Origin: Myoxocephalus aenaeus
Taxonomy: Eukaryota; Chordata; Actinopteri; Perciformes; Cottidae
Direction: 5' to 3'
Assembly (NCBI GenBank): GCA_038501785.1
Contig: JBAMJR010000154.1
Location: 124,001 to 188,000, forward strand
DNA length: 64,000 bases
Made by a program: the position numbers and the translations under genes. The notes below the pieces were generated by a model that had not been told where the DNA came from, did no database searches, and saw only the letters and a list, made by a program, of their open reading frames with translations. Shown in pieces: positions 27,501-36,717 of the stretch. Each line of letters starts with the position of its first letter. Within the stretch, counting starts at the first letter, position 1.

Positions 27501-29775
27501 GTGGGAGCGAAAGGGAGGAATAAATAGAGTGTGGAATAAAGCCTTGGTCTGGTTAGAATTGAGGAATACTCAACATGATTTTTTGGTACGTGCCTTAACA
27601 AGAGCATGAGTGAAAAGAATCATAAATTAAGTTGTCACCATGCAATGAGACAGCCACTAGGACGACTTATTTTTTCTATGTACGGCGAGTCACAGCTCAC
27701 TAACTGTTTACTGGAGGCTAAACTCCATCATCGATGTGTCTGTAACCTAGACTGAGGAAGCAAGAAAGGATTTCCTCTCGATTTGTGCCAACTGTGTTCC
27801 TGTTTCTACCGCAGTGTAACTGTTGCACCAGGATTAAGGCTCTTTTACCGGAAAGGAGCCGGCATGCGTGAGGTTTAACTTGCATGTGCAAGCCAAGTTT
27901 GTGTGTCTTGAAAAGTTTGGAAACAATAGTCATTACAGACTCAGACTAATGATAGGTGTGATCAAACAAGACGGTTCATCCCCAACACCTGACCAAAATA
28001 CCAGCAGAACAAACATGTTCATTATTCTGTTTGATAGAGATAGAAATACAAACTTAATTTCTAACACTATTAAAGTTCTTACTCTGCAGTTAATATGTTA
28101 TTAAGATTAGTCGAGCAAATGATTAATGGAGAAAAACAAGTTAATTTAGGGACAAATATGTCTGGAACAGCAAAAATGCCAGAGGACAGTTAACACATCA
28201 GCACTGTGAAATCCACTCAGACTATCACATTAACTATTAGTGCTAGTGTCAGCATTCTGCCAACTTAAGAGCTGGATAATGTGTTACAGAAGGTCATGGA
28301 AGAAACAATTATCAAACTAAAGGATATGTTTGGAGGATCAAGCAGAGATTAGAGAAAGTATCCTGTCCCCTCGTCGTAAAACGACATAAATAAAGTGACT
28401 GATTCGCCCACCAGCAGGATAGCCTCCATGAAACACTTGATACCTTCAGGTCAAAGATAAATAACTTTTTGAATTGTATTCAAACAGTCGACATCCAAGA
28501 TAATGAACACTGCGAATATGCTGACAAAGTCTACTGAGAGTCTGTCGTTTCAGTCCAGTCATCATGTTGTACACCTGATCAGTCATCAGCAAATGTTAGC
28601 TACAAGTAGGCCGACCGTGACTGCTGTATTTCAAAGGAAATGCCAAGTGAATTTTTTTAATGCTACAGTCTCACTGTCAACACTGTTATGTTGTCTTTTG
28701 GCATAGACAGTCTGCCTTCTCTGTTTTTGTGAGTCTTTTAGCCAGTGAGGAAATAAATCCAGCATATTTTAAAATAAAGAGAAAGAAAGACAGAACGCTA
28801 CAACCATCTGTACTCTTGCTACAGTTTTGACTCAACTAGTTCCATTCTGCAGCAGCTGCAGTGTAATTAGTTGCTTGATTCACACTAAGGAGCTTACATA
28901 CTAAGGGTTGAGCAAAAAGAAAGCAGATTACAATTTGAGAAGTAGGATCTAGCAGGGCTACAAACACAGGAGACAAACACGAGGCTGTCACGTATAAAGA
29001 GCCGCATGTGAGCTTTTTGTCTGTCTCCGTCTAACATGAGAAAACAAAAGTTCTTCCTCGAGCTGGAATCAAGTTTGAATCTGTGGTTTTGCAGCGTAAA
29101 ATCTGCTCCGCTGAATGAGATTTGTACCAGTAGCTTTCAGTCCTCACAGATTGCCTGTAAGTCACATGCTCTTTTCTGTTACCTAGCAACAGTACAGCTC
29201 AGGCAAAAGTTCCTCAAGAGGACTTCCAATCTGTCTGAGGGAGGCTTTGTGCTCAACCTTTAAAGTAATACTATGTGGTAAAACGTTTAGCTCTCCAGCC
29301 AGAATAACATGACCGAGTATCCACATCACATGACTGGAGGTGAATGTTATTATAACTGTGGCTTTTTTAAATCATCATCAAGGTTATTCCCATGGGTTTG
29401 GTTGAATCGTCCTGTTTGAGTGCCATCAAACTTAGACTGTAAATAATTGGATGGTTACTTCATTGTTCTTTGCCAAAAACAATGAGTTTTTAAAGATAAT
29501 AAACCCAGAAGCATTTTAATTCAGCAACAATTAAATTCCCCTGCTCAGCAACTGGTTTGTTTTCATGAGCAACAAGTGCACTTGTTGCTCTTGTGAATCA
29601 CTGGGAGCAGAACAACTCTGCAGGTCCTCAATAAATCATTCAGCTGACAGCATGTTGGGAAGAAGAAAAAAGAGGGGTTGAAGGCAAAACAATCACACTT
29701 CTTACCTTCAGAGTGGCACCATCTAACACAGCACATGAAGACGAGAAAGAGTTGAAGTCGCAGTGCTCTCCACAT
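567..29775 (-). CDS. lrp2: LRP2 (megalin), 5' part of gene, 47 coding exons, continues beyond base 1
   Basis: Giant endocytic receptor of the LDL-receptor family, which takes up vitamin-carrier, lipoprotein and hormone ligands at apical membranes of absorptive epithelia. The 47 exons join without a frame break into about 2,902 residues. Order: signal peptide, 7 class A repeats (LA), 2 EGF, propeller 1, EGF, propeller 2, EGF, 8 LA, 2 EGF, propeller 3, EGF, propeller 4, EGF, propeller 5, EGF, propeller 6, EGF, 5 LA. This is the order of human LRP2 and not of LRP1. Neighbouring bbs5, klhl41 and fastkd1 match human synteny. The remaining LA repeats, later propellers, membrane segment and NPxY tail should lie left of base 1. 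Teleosts have lrp2a and lrp2b; synteny favours the ortholog, but I cannot decide the paralog. Exon coordinates are in the block entries below. Confidence 0.96.
3716..5401 (-). CDS. lrp2: lrp2 exons 38-40: EGF module, beta-propeller 5, EGF, start of propeller 6
   Basis: Exons 5162-5401, 4847-5035 and 3716-4648. The first begins TSAGTSNGCTNNMGVC (EGF), then enters propeller 5 with FIYWCDFSSTVASQ. The third is an unusually large 933-bp exon (311 codons) coding most of propeller 5 (YLFWADYGQNPKIERAL, VYWVDDSLDMIARV), the following EGF (NPCKEANGGCAHFC) and the first blades of propeller 6. Exon 38 uses a GTCAGT donor, required to stay in phase with GRNALHVDV in the next exon. Confidence 0.93.
5488..8262 (-). 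CDS. lrp2: lrp2 exons 32-37: EGF module and beta-propeller 4
   Basis: Exon 8134-8262 encodes an EGF module (CLGSPCTHICLL..CACPSGW). Exons 7119-7285, 6818-6961, 6516-6625, 5839-6016 and 5488-5701 encode propeller 4 (residues about 1743-2013), with IYWVEHP, LYYTNPTTQSIEV, KLYWTDQGTESGIPAK, LYWAVTSTGM and LFFTDRNFEVIERV. The YYTN and YWAV variants sit where human LRP2 also departs from YWTD. The intron at 7286-8133 (848 bp) shows no other feature. Confidence 0.92.
8519..10549 (-). CDS. lrp2: lrp2 exons 27-31: EGF pair and beta-propeller 3
   Basis: Exon 10301-10549 encodes two EGF modules, the second a calcium-binding type starting DVDECNSPGLCSQHC. Exons 9475-9686, 9155-9339, 8822-9050 and 8519-8696 encode propeller 3 (residues about 1432-1699), with VYWSDTSQDRIWSA, LYWTDYVLETIEVSK, FWTDWGRNPRIERAS, LYFADAYLDFIDF and VYWTDRYINRVMRA. 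Phases run 1-1, 1-0, 0-2, 2-0, 0-1. The 256-nt intron after this block carries the perfect hairpin at 8431-8474. Confidence 0.93.
10908..15037 (-). CDS. lrp2: lrp2 exons 21-26: EGF module, LA repeats 8-15 and a 15-nt micro-exon
   Basis: Exons 14756-15037 (EGF plus LA8), 14375-14614 (LA9-10), 12288-12407 (LA11), 11769-11885 (LA12), 11248-11628 (LA13-15) and 10908-10922. Eight LA repeats equals the second ligand-binding cluster of human LRP2, including the TRPPGMCH start of exon 25. The predicted 15-nt exon adds five residues (NEPLP) between the last LA repeat (..ESPLC) and the next EGF pair (DQESCSDNNAGC). It is flanked by a good acceptor (ctttcag) and donor (gtaggaac) and keeps phase 1-1. The intron between exons 22 and 23 holds the hAT element. 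Confidence 0.91.
13170..13373. mobile_element. 192-bp MITE nested inside the hAT element
   Basis: 13176-13367 starts cagacctgccaacct and ends aggttggcaggtctg, perfect 15-bp inverted ends, with a 6-bp direct repeat aataag on both sides (13170-13175 and 13368-13373). The middle contains a 20-bp perfect palindrome, gtctaaaattaattttagac, at 13249-13268, so much of the element can fold back. It carries no ORF. It interrupts the hAT element and must therefore be younger. A CAG terminus with 6-bp duplication could be a minor hAT group; the superfamily is inference. Confidence 0.85.
13380..13700 (+). pseudogene. Possible BED/C2H2-type zinc-finger remnant of a transposase
   Basis: Within the hAT element, the stretch around 13530-13660 can be read as FHLGDVFSKINRQGF then ARCILCIKDINDANKG and a following His. 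This resembles the Cys-x2-Cys..His finger at the N terminus of hAT-family proteins. An in-frame stop precedes it (atgagtgtg...gagtga at about 13418-13467) and no catalytic DDE/RNase H region follows before the right end. I read it as a relic of the autonomous parent. The similarity is by eye and weak. Confidence 0.45.
15139..17688 (-). CDS. lrp2: lrp2 exons 15-20: EGF-like module and beta-propeller 2
   Basis: Exon 17548-17688 is an EGF module (NPCSVDRGGCEQICVLSHRS). Exons 17226-17429, 16451-16643, 15793-15918, 15500-15630 and 15139-15276 form the second propeller (residues about 700-963), with FFSDTAKDIIYKQK, LYWTDPRYRSISV, FWTDWYRPAKIMRA, LYWVDAFFDKIEHS and YFTDWRLGGIVRVR. The last exon uses a GTCAGT donor: the alternative GTAGC three bases further would break the phase needed by the following EGF exon, which starts with GT then TCC AAC TTC TGC. 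Confidence 0.92.
17897..22023 (-). CDS. lrp2: lrp2 exons 9-14: two EGF-like modules and beta-propeller 1
   Basis: Exons 21904-22023 and 21432-21560 encode two EGF modules (residues about 302-384); the second begins DFDDCSMWGVC. Exons 20749-20918, 18929-19152, 18263-18469 and 17897-18099 encode a YWTD-type propeller (residues about 385-652). Propeller markers are FWTDTIQNKV, LAVDWVNNKLY, MFFSDWE, YWVDSRYDYIE and YFTDWTKMAV. In LDLR-family receptors the propeller drives ligand release at low pH. The 1.6-kb intron at 19153-20748 is the longest within this block. Confidence 0.93.
19153..20748 (-). other. lrp2: lrp2 intron, 1.6 kb, no feature recognised
   Basis: Intron between exons 11 and 12. 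Open frames here lack domain similarity and splice consistency, and I see no repeat ends or RNA gene. Confidence 0.5.
22120..24846 (-). CDS. lrp2: lrp2 exons 2-8: LDL-receptor class A repeats 1-7
   Basis: Seven phase 1-1 exons, one LA repeat each: 24739-24846, 24188-24310, 23812-23928, 23292-23402, 23029-23142, 22784-22900 and 22120-22263 (residues about 24-301). Each has six cysteines and the acidic calcium box, for example CDGTSDCVDDSDENDC in the first and CDHDDDCGDRSDELNC in the fifth of the encoded order. LA repeats bind calcium and basic ligand surfaces. Seven repeats before the first EGF pair equals the first ligand-binding cluster of mammalian LRP2. The seventh has a longer C-terminal stretch with an NST glycosylation sequon. 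Confidence 0.93.
24847..29705 (-). other. lrp2: lrp2 intron 1, about 4.9 kb
   Basis: The longest intron seen, between the signal-peptide exon and LA1. It contains a 24-bp perfect palindrome near its 5' end (29567-29590). First introns of developmentally regulated genes often hold enhancers, but I cannot identify any motif cluster by eye. A stretch at about 25100-25440 looks mildly coding-like on the minus strand; I could not match it to a family. No transposon ends were recognised. Confidence 0.6.
29706..29775 (-). CDS. lrp2: lrp2 exon 1: start codon and signal peptide
   Basis: The first coding exon reads MWRALRLQLFLVFMCCVRW then CHSE: a basic start, a hydrophobic core and small/polar residues, as expected of a secretory signal peptide. 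It ends in phase 1 before a GTAAG donor (plus-strand cttac at 29701-29705), which fits the phase of the first LA exon almost 4.9 kb away. A longer ATG frame starting at 29969 overlaps this start in another frame. It would be an upstream ORF only if transcription starts beyond it, which I cannot tell. Confidence 0.85.
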
Positions 29776-30540
29776 TCTGGCTGGTCCGTCCAGCTCCGCT
29801 GTGCAGATGGAGGAGCTGCAGGGACTGGGGCTGGGATGCTGTTGCTTTCTTCTGTCTGTCTTTCTTGGCCCGCTAGTTGATGAAAAGGGGCGTGCACAAA
29901 GGCCGGGACAGCCGCTCCCCCAGCAGCCTCGGCCCTCCGGATAAATCCCTCTGGCCCTGGAATCTGCATAATGCCATGCAGGTCCGACTTGCCCCCGAGT
30001 GCCAGTGATTTTTCCCTCTCAGCGGGCTCTTAGCACGGTGTGCTCGCTCGGCACCGAATTGGGAAGCTGCGTGTGGGGTGCTTGAGAGGAAAATACTGAT
30101 GGGAGTAGTAAAAACAGTAAACAACGAAACGCTTTGAATTAGGGTGTCCCTGAAGGCCCAGACGAGTCACGTAGCGTTAATCCTAATGTCTGTCGTTGGA
30201 GTCCCACTAGCTTGTGGTTTTACACACTTCCCAACACCAAGCTTGACACAATAACAATACATATACAGGCCATTGTAATGTTGTAGCCTATACCAGCGCA
30301 TAATAGGTGAAAATGCTTTAAATTGCCATCAACGTACCAATAACGGTCACGTTGGGCACATTATAGGCCCCATAGTAGTATGTCCCGATAGATTTCAGGA
30401 GTGAATAAAACAATTAAGAACTTCCCCCACCACCCAATTATAATAAACATACGTCTAAAAGACAGCTGGCAGAAAATTAAGCAACGTTAGAAGAAGAAGA
30501 AAGTACCAACGATAAAAACTAACGTTACTTATTCCACCAT

Positions 30541-30670
30541 CACTTCTCCAGGTGGTCCGCACGTCTTCGCGGCCCAACACCTCCATCTTGCGGCCGGCCG
30601 AGCATGCGCACTAAGGAGCGCTTCACCTGCCGCCGTGACTGAATCACAGCTCAACGATGTTGCCATTGGC
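30541..30670 (+). promoter_or_regulatory. CpG-rich TATA-less promoter region between lrp2 and ccdc89
   Basis: This segment is richer in CpG than its surroundings. It holds an NRF1-like core gcatgcgca (30602-30610), a YY1-like ccatcttgcgg (30583-30593) and an inverted CCAAT box attgg (30665-30669), all within about 210 bp upstream of the ccdc89 start codon. Such elements mark housekeeping or testis/ciliary promoters. A 12-codon upstream ORF starts at 30657. Whether lrp2 shares this promoter in the other direction is unknown, since its coding start is about 770 bp away. Confidence 0.5.
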
Positions 30671-30794
30671 GACCGAGCAACTGAAACTTGGATAAATGTG
30701 CAACTGGGCCTTGAGCTGAAAAATAAGTGTTTGTCAACGTAAAACCAGGAAGTAGTTTATAAGTTTATATGTAGCTGAGATTACTTTACTCGTT

Positions 30795-32681
30795 ATGGCA
30801 ACTCCACAGAGGAATGCAGAAAACTTCACCACGGTGGAGGGCAGCACGACGGAGGTATGGAAGACAACTGTAACATCTGTTGGTAAAAGTCTGGACAGGC
30901 TAACGCGAGGCTCCTATCAATCTACTTGTTGACTGAGCCAATATATTAGAGAAATTACCTTATTGTAGATGTATCAGCGTGCATAAGTAACAATAACTTG
31001 CAGGTACAGTGTCATCATGTCTCCTTCAGTTCATATCTTGATCACAATTCCCTGTGATGCATCATGTTAAATGTTTGAACACAGTGCTTTGTCCCTTTGT
31101 TCCCAGCATGACAGTATTCGGAAGTCACTGGAGACATTTTGCAGCCTTTCTACGGAGGATGCAACGGAGACAGGGATGCTGCGGTCCAGGATAGATGAGC
31201 AGTCAAGTCTAATTTGCATGTTGAAACAGAGAGCAGATGAGGTGCTTCTGAGATGTCAAGCCCTGCAAATGCTCAATGCAGACCTGGAGGGCCGAGCGAC
31301 AGACTGCCAGAAAGAACTGGACAGGGAAAGAAAGAAATCAGAGCTATTAGAGAGGAGATTTATGGATTTAGCTGGCAACAATCAAGGAATTATTGCATTC
31401 ATGGATGACTACAAACAGCAGAATGCCCAGTTAAAGCTGGTCAACAAACAGCTGCGGATGGAAAATGAAACACTTTTCTCCCAAAAATTACATGATAAAG
31501 AAGTGTTTGTTCAAAAACTGAAGCAAGATATCAAACAGCTGACAGAGAAATACACAAACAAGGAAAATGAATATTGGTAAGAAGAAAAACTAAGTCAGTC
31601 AGTGCTGAAGGTCAATTCAAATTTATCAACAGCGATATTGATCATCTTTTCATCTGATAAATAATTTATCCAGTAAAACATTCCCTGGTTACATTTTTTT
31701 TAAATGTGAGCATGAGCTGTTTTTTTCTGTTTAATTCTAAATTGAATACCGTTGCTGCTATACATCTATTTTTTAAGCGAGAAATTATCTGGATGCCAGT
31801 CAGAACTCCTGGAACAAACAACTCAGCATCAAGCCAAAGACACATTGCTACTTGACCAACTGCATGATGCTCAGCAACAACAAAGAGATGCTGTGGAGAT
31901 GTGCAATGGTGGGTAGTCAACGTTGTATCCTTCTCTGAAATGCTGCAACGTACAAGCACTTGTAAACTTGTGGCCTTCTCTCTATAATCAGACCTTAAGA
32001 TGAAGCTACAAAAGACTGAAGAAGAGCATGCTCTGAAGAAAATCCACTTGAGGGAAAGCATAACAAGCCTCGCCAAAGAAAGGGACACGTTACTGTATCT
32101 TTCTATGGAAAGAGGGAAAGTAATACAGGTGATTGAAAAGAGTATTTGTTGTCCTCACTGAAATCAACGCCCTGCACAGATGAGCCAACTGCTTCACGTA
32201 CACACTAGTTGTTCTCATATACAGGATAAACAAGAGGAAATTCAGCAACTGGAGAAAAAATGGAAAGAAGAGAAAAAAGCCCGGGCCAAAGCAGAGGACA
32301 GGTAAATTGTGCCTCAACAACACACTCATTTACCGTAATTTGTTTTATCCTGAAAGATAAAAAGTATTTATCCCTGACGTTATGTCTCTGACCTTGTCTC
32401 AGGTTTCAACAGGAAGCAGACACTGTTAATGCAGATGGTAAAGTGAAGTTCATCCAGTCTGCTCTGGATGAATCCATGTCAAAATATGGAAAGCTGAAAG
32501 AGGTTTGCTGAATCTGCAACTTTGAAATGTGTGATTGGCAGTGGCCCATGTAGGGCCGAGAACATGCTTAACATATCCGCAATTCTTTTTACAGGATTTT
32601 AAAGCCTTCAAAGATCACAGCACCAACCTTCTTCTACAAGAAAGGGAGTTAAATAAGAAGCTTCGCCACATGATGGGCTAA
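30795..32681 (+). CDS. ccdc89: Coiled-coil domain-containing protein 89 (CCDC89)
   Basis: Seven exons: 30795-30854, 31107-31576, 31778-31908, 31992-32128, 32225-32301, 32403-32502, 32595-32681; 353 aa, close to the mammalian length of about 374. The product is a long, highly charged coiled coil. Conserved blocks as I recall the family are MLRSRIDEQSSLICMLKQR, ERRFMDLAGN, SMERGKVIQ and the C-terminal ERELNKKLRHMM. The mammalian protein was first described as a partner of the HEY1-like factor Bc8 orange and is testis-rich; its function in fish is unknown. The start codon is the first in the first splice-consistent exon. All exon joins keep frame. An AATAAA lies at 32724-32729. Confidence 0.85.
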
Positions 32682-32723
32682 AATGTAGCATTATATAAGT
32701 GTTGTTTTCTCGACAATGTTTTC

Positions 32724-32729
32724 AATAAA
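32724..32729 (+). terminator. ccdc89: ccdc89 polyadenylation signal (AATAAA)
   Basis: Canonical hexamer 43 bases after the ccdc89 stop codon, giving a very short 3' UTR. Confidence 0.65.
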
Positions 32730-33029
32730 AAAAATCTATTTTACCTCCAGTGGTTGCTCATTCAGAGTGCTAACGATGAAGATAAGGAAAGACTGTCACT
32801 CAAAAAATATATTACAATGCTATTTTTAATCTTGTCTTGACCTTTCCAAAGAAATGGAACTACATCTTAGCATGGAAATACACTGTTAAAATGTTTATCT
32901 CATAAATCCTTAATGCTCCTCTGTCAGTTTAAATGGTGTATAAACCTTGCTATGGCAGTGCATCATATTCACCTTGAAGAGTGAAAAGAATAACCATTAC
33001 CATCAACTATCCATTATCCAATATCTCAT

Positions 33030-33597
33030 TCAGAAATGTTTTCCCTCCAAGAATGCTCTTGAAGCCTTTGAGAGGCTCCAGCTTCCATGTGGCCAGTAAA
33101 GTCATCTGCTACCTGGAACGGCTGCGACAAGAAACACTGGATCTTACAAACACAAGCTACAGTCACCTTATCTTCCTCAGACAATTCATCCATACCCAGG
33201 ATAGAAATGATGTCCTGCAATGATTTGTAGTCCTAAAAACAAAAAAGGTTTTAGTTTAGCTTTTGGATTGCAGATATTCAAAAATGTAATATGTGCCTCC
33301 ATGCGATTTGCATGGATGAAGCCCTTCCCACCACGGTAGTTCTTTCCTGCATTGTCCCCAATACCAGTGACCAAGGTGAGCTGGTACCTCACAGCAGAGG
33401 AGATACGACCCAACAGGGCAGATACCTGAAGGGCAATAACACAAATATCCAGACACAAGATGTGTAAACATCACAAGTATTTGGCATTGCATACCTCTAA
33501 TTCGGCTTGGGTGAACCTAAAGATGTTGTAAATAAAGAGAAGTACGTCCCTCCTGATCACGGAAGTATTTGGCAACAGTCAAACCGGTAAGCCAACA
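33030..33597 (-). pseudogene. Truncated, intron-containing pseudogene of mitochondrial ATP synthase beta subunit
   Basis: Minus-strand remnants of ATP5F1B (F1 beta, the catalytic subunit). Block A, about 33495-33597, reads LTGLTVAKYFRDQEG and then decays with a stop. Block B, about 33300-33425, begins VSALLGRISSAVRYQLTL and continues after a frameshift as GTMQERTT. Block C, about 33030-33232, reads DYKSLQDIISILGMDELSEE, then KIQCFLSQPFQVADDFTGH, then after another frameshift KGFKSILGG. Blocks A and B are separated by a 69-bp stretch with intact GT..AG ends (33426-33494), and block C is preceded by a pyrimidine-rich acceptor (ttttttgtttttag). It is therefore a genomic duplicate, not a processed copy. 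About 90 residues between B and C are missing, as are the N-terminal half and an open frame. Confidence 0.85.
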
Positions 33598-33599
33598 TA

Positions 33600-36534
33600 T
33601 TGTAAGTGACTTTACATATGACAGCAGCAACTTAAATCTTACAGAGACTAAACAAAGATTAAAGGGATAGTTCACCCCAAAATTTAAAAGAAATTCATGT
33701 TTCTGCTTGCCTTTAGTGCCATTTATCAATCTAGATAGTTGTGGTGTGTGTTGCCTAGTTTTGGGGATGTCTGCCCTTCTCTCCAATATAATGGGACTAT
33801 AACATGGCTTGTGGTGCTCAAAGCACCAAAATAAAATTCATTTAAATAACAGCAATGCCTATTTCAAGAAATCATGACCCTGTTACTCAAAATAATCCAT
33901 AGACCTTGTGAAACTAAAGCAGACATCTCAACAGTCAATATCTCTAAACTAGACAACTCACACAACAACAATCTAGGTTGGTAAATAGCACTACAGTTAA
34001 GAGGGTATATGTATTTTTTTAATTATTATTAAATATAAATCCATACTGATCGGACATGAATGAAGACACTTTATGGTCAATTTGAGGCCTGCCTCCCTGG
34101 GCTTTCATTCATTTGCGTTAAAGTCAAAAGAGGTGTAACTGTTAATGGTCCATGTTTAAAAAGTGCATTCACTCATTTTAAGAAAGAGCTGCATGTCTCC
34201 CACTGATTGTTTTTAGAGAGTTGATCTCAGGTTTAAAAGCCTGCAGAGCCTCGCTGCAGCACTGTCCCACAGCACTTAACATGGTTAAGATGGCTGAAGG
34301 GGAATATATCTATGGATGTACACACACAGCTAACAACCAAACGGGCTGTGTGAGCATGCGGTCCATCGTGTTCTTTTACCCTCATTTACAGAAAGAGGGC
34401 AGCACAAACTCACCGAGTAGATCCCTGTAATTTTTGCTTCTGTTGTTGCTGCTGCCCTCGCTGCATTAGGATTCAGAGTTAGTGTTAATTTATTTCAGGA
34501 AGATTTACATTATCATTATTATGTGGTAAGAAAAAACACTCAACATACTACTGTAATGGAAATAAAATACCGTAGATTAGATACCTGCATATTCTCCCCT
34601 TCTGTTGCAACGGACCAGTGTGTAATTATTGTGTTTTCTAAACCATCTCTCCTGTATAGCACACAGCTTCTCATGTGCTATACTGTCCAACGTTTTATGA
34701 ACATAAGTCATAGGATTTTAATGATGAAAAATGGTACATAAACCTTCCAAAAAATTATATACACACAAGTTGGTTGTTTTAAAAGCATAACCTGGCCATT
34801 CAGCAAGAACACAGGTTTTTTTTAAAAGACAGGTTTAAAATGTTAAATTTGCGCACCACTCTAAGCTTCTGTAATTACCAGTATCACAAGGAGAATGGGG
34901 AACATAAACAAAAGCATTCCGTCAGTGATGGACGCATACGAAAGACAACCTAACTTCACAACAATTTTCACAATTTACAAATGTTGCTGCAGCATATAGG
35001 AACGCTATGCATGGATGTCATTCATCATAAAGCAAAGTGACAGGGTGGATTTTGCCAAACCATCATTCAGTGCAACATTCCTTTGTGTCAGAGTCTCCTC
35101 TAATTACTTCTTGCCCGGAGCTTTTCAATACATAGCCTCTTCACCTCAAGCCCAGCATGCAGCCATGAATCCTCAGCCGGTCTGCATAGGTTCAGCCCCA
35201 TCCCAAGCACACCACTAAAAGGTCACCTCTATAGCGAATAGTCAATTGGTCATCCTTTTGGGTCTGGAAGGTGAAGTACCACCTACGGCTGAGATATATT
35301 TGATGTCTCTCGCCTACAGGTTGCATCTCCCTTTTCACAAAAGTGTTATTCAAGGAAACAAATCATAATAGCCAAAAAAGGTTAATAGTGCATTAAGTTA
35401 GTTGAGGTTTCTGTTGATACGGTGATCAACTGTTTCCAACAAAAGGATTTAATTCACATATTGTTCTGTTCTGGTGGTTATTGCTTGGTGATTTTATTTA
35501 GAAAATGTCCCCTTTAACCCTTTTTCCTCGGGCAGGGCTGTTTTTGGTCATTTATAGTCCAGGACAGAGACCAAAGGTGACCAGGCCTTTGCCATGAAGG
35601 CCTTTAAACTTTAAACCCCCCATACCTTTGGAATTTATGCTGGCATCAATGCCCCTTTTTATATGACCTCCTAAAAATGCTTCTAACTGCATTATATGTT
35701 GCAATTCTGTCTAAGTGCTATTTTATCCTGATGTAACCTTATTGTAGTTTATATCCCAACACTTTCTTTTAGGTTTACTGACTTTAACAGATAAAATAAT
35801 TGAGATTTTAGAAAATACGGATGACTACCCTACACATCCCTGCTTGCTATGGTCAAGAATAACAATTGTTTTTATAATAAACACCTGATATGATGAAGGC
35901 ACTTGCAAATGACAAGGTAGAAAAACATGTAAACCATACTTCAATTTCACTTCTTTACTTAAGATTTCATTAAGCTTTTATTAGATTTTTTTTCTTTTTA
36001 CAAAAAACTGGCCACAAGGAATAATTCTAAACTAAAAACGCAATCTGGTTTTAATTGACATCAAACACTATTACGAAGCATTTACAAGATATCCACAAGC
36101 TGTTGCTGCATTTTTGGCCAGATCGTCATTGTAAACGAGAACTGGATCTCAATTGACTTATCTGGTTAAATAACGGTAAAATACATAAATAAAATAAAAT
36201 GGTTTACACAAAATATTATCCAAGGCTCACCTCACAAATATACAAAGCAAATAACACTAATATTAAATCTATTTAAATGTATTGTTTAGATTTAAAGTTA
36301 GGTTAAACAGTTAAACAGGTTTTAACAACAACAAGACAAATACACAATATCATAACTATAATTATGTGGCATTAAAGAATGAGTTACCCCTCGTAGACTA
36401 ATACATCTGCAGTATTTGCCAAGACTAAACATTTCAGTTCACACACACAATGTTGCTTCACTGTTGCAAACATATCTCATTCCCGCTCTGCCCTGAGGGC
36501 AGGGCTCAGTGGGATCTGGTCTGTTGTGCCTTCT
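33600..36534. other. Intergenic, ccdc89 to col28a2
   Basis: About 2.9 kb of AT-rich sequence. Apart from the LINE-like tail at 36112-36200, I recognise no gene, RNA or transposon end. Confidence 0.5.
36112..36200 (+). repeat. LINE/SINE 3'-tail fragment
   Basis: The stretch gatcgtcattgtaaacgaga followed by a tcaattgac..tggttaaata motif and an (ATAAA)-rich end matches the conserved 3' tail of fish LINE and tRNA-SINE families that share L2/RSg-type ends. Only the tail is present, as expected of a strongly 5'-truncated insertion. Identified from memory of the tail consensus. Confidence 0.6.
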
Positions 36535-36540
36535 TATAAA
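36535..36540 (+). promoter_or_regulatory. TATA box of the collagen XXVIII-like gene
   Basis: TATAAA in the context cttataaaggagg, with a GC-richer flank on the 5' side. A start site near 36565 would give a 5' UTR exon ending at a GTGAGT donor (36717/36718), spliced to an acceptor ccatag before 36935, ten bases or so ahead of the ATG at 36946. Confidence 0.65.
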
Positions 36541-36564
36541 GGAGGAGTGAGTGTCTCAGGGTCT

Positions 36565-36717
36565 CTCACTTTCTGCTCTCCAGGATGACTGACACAGCTG
36601 CTGCTGTTCAATCAATGAGCTAAGTGGAGCTCACTTCTGCCGTTCCGGCTACCTTCTTCAAGTCTGCATTTTGGGCTGCGCTTGAAATAGGACAGCTTTT
36701 CAATAGGAGGTTGGACT
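36565..36717 (+). other. Predicted 5' UTR exon of the collagen gene, with a short upstream ORF
   Basis: Bounded by the expected start site about 30 bp after the TATA box and a GTGAGT donor. It contains an upstream ORF at 36585-36623: 12 codons, MTDTAAAVQSMS, then stop. This could lower translation of the main frame. Exon edges are predicted, not observed. Confidence 0.5.

Noticed and set aside
29640..29969. 109-codon frame upstream of and overlapping the lrp2 start
   Set aside because: It has no signal peptide or LA content and a different frame from exon 1; at most an upstream ORF if the mRNA begins far enough upstream.
35015..35218. Isolated ORF between ccdc89 and the collagen gene
   Set aside because: No recognisable domain, no splice partner and ordinary intergenic composition.
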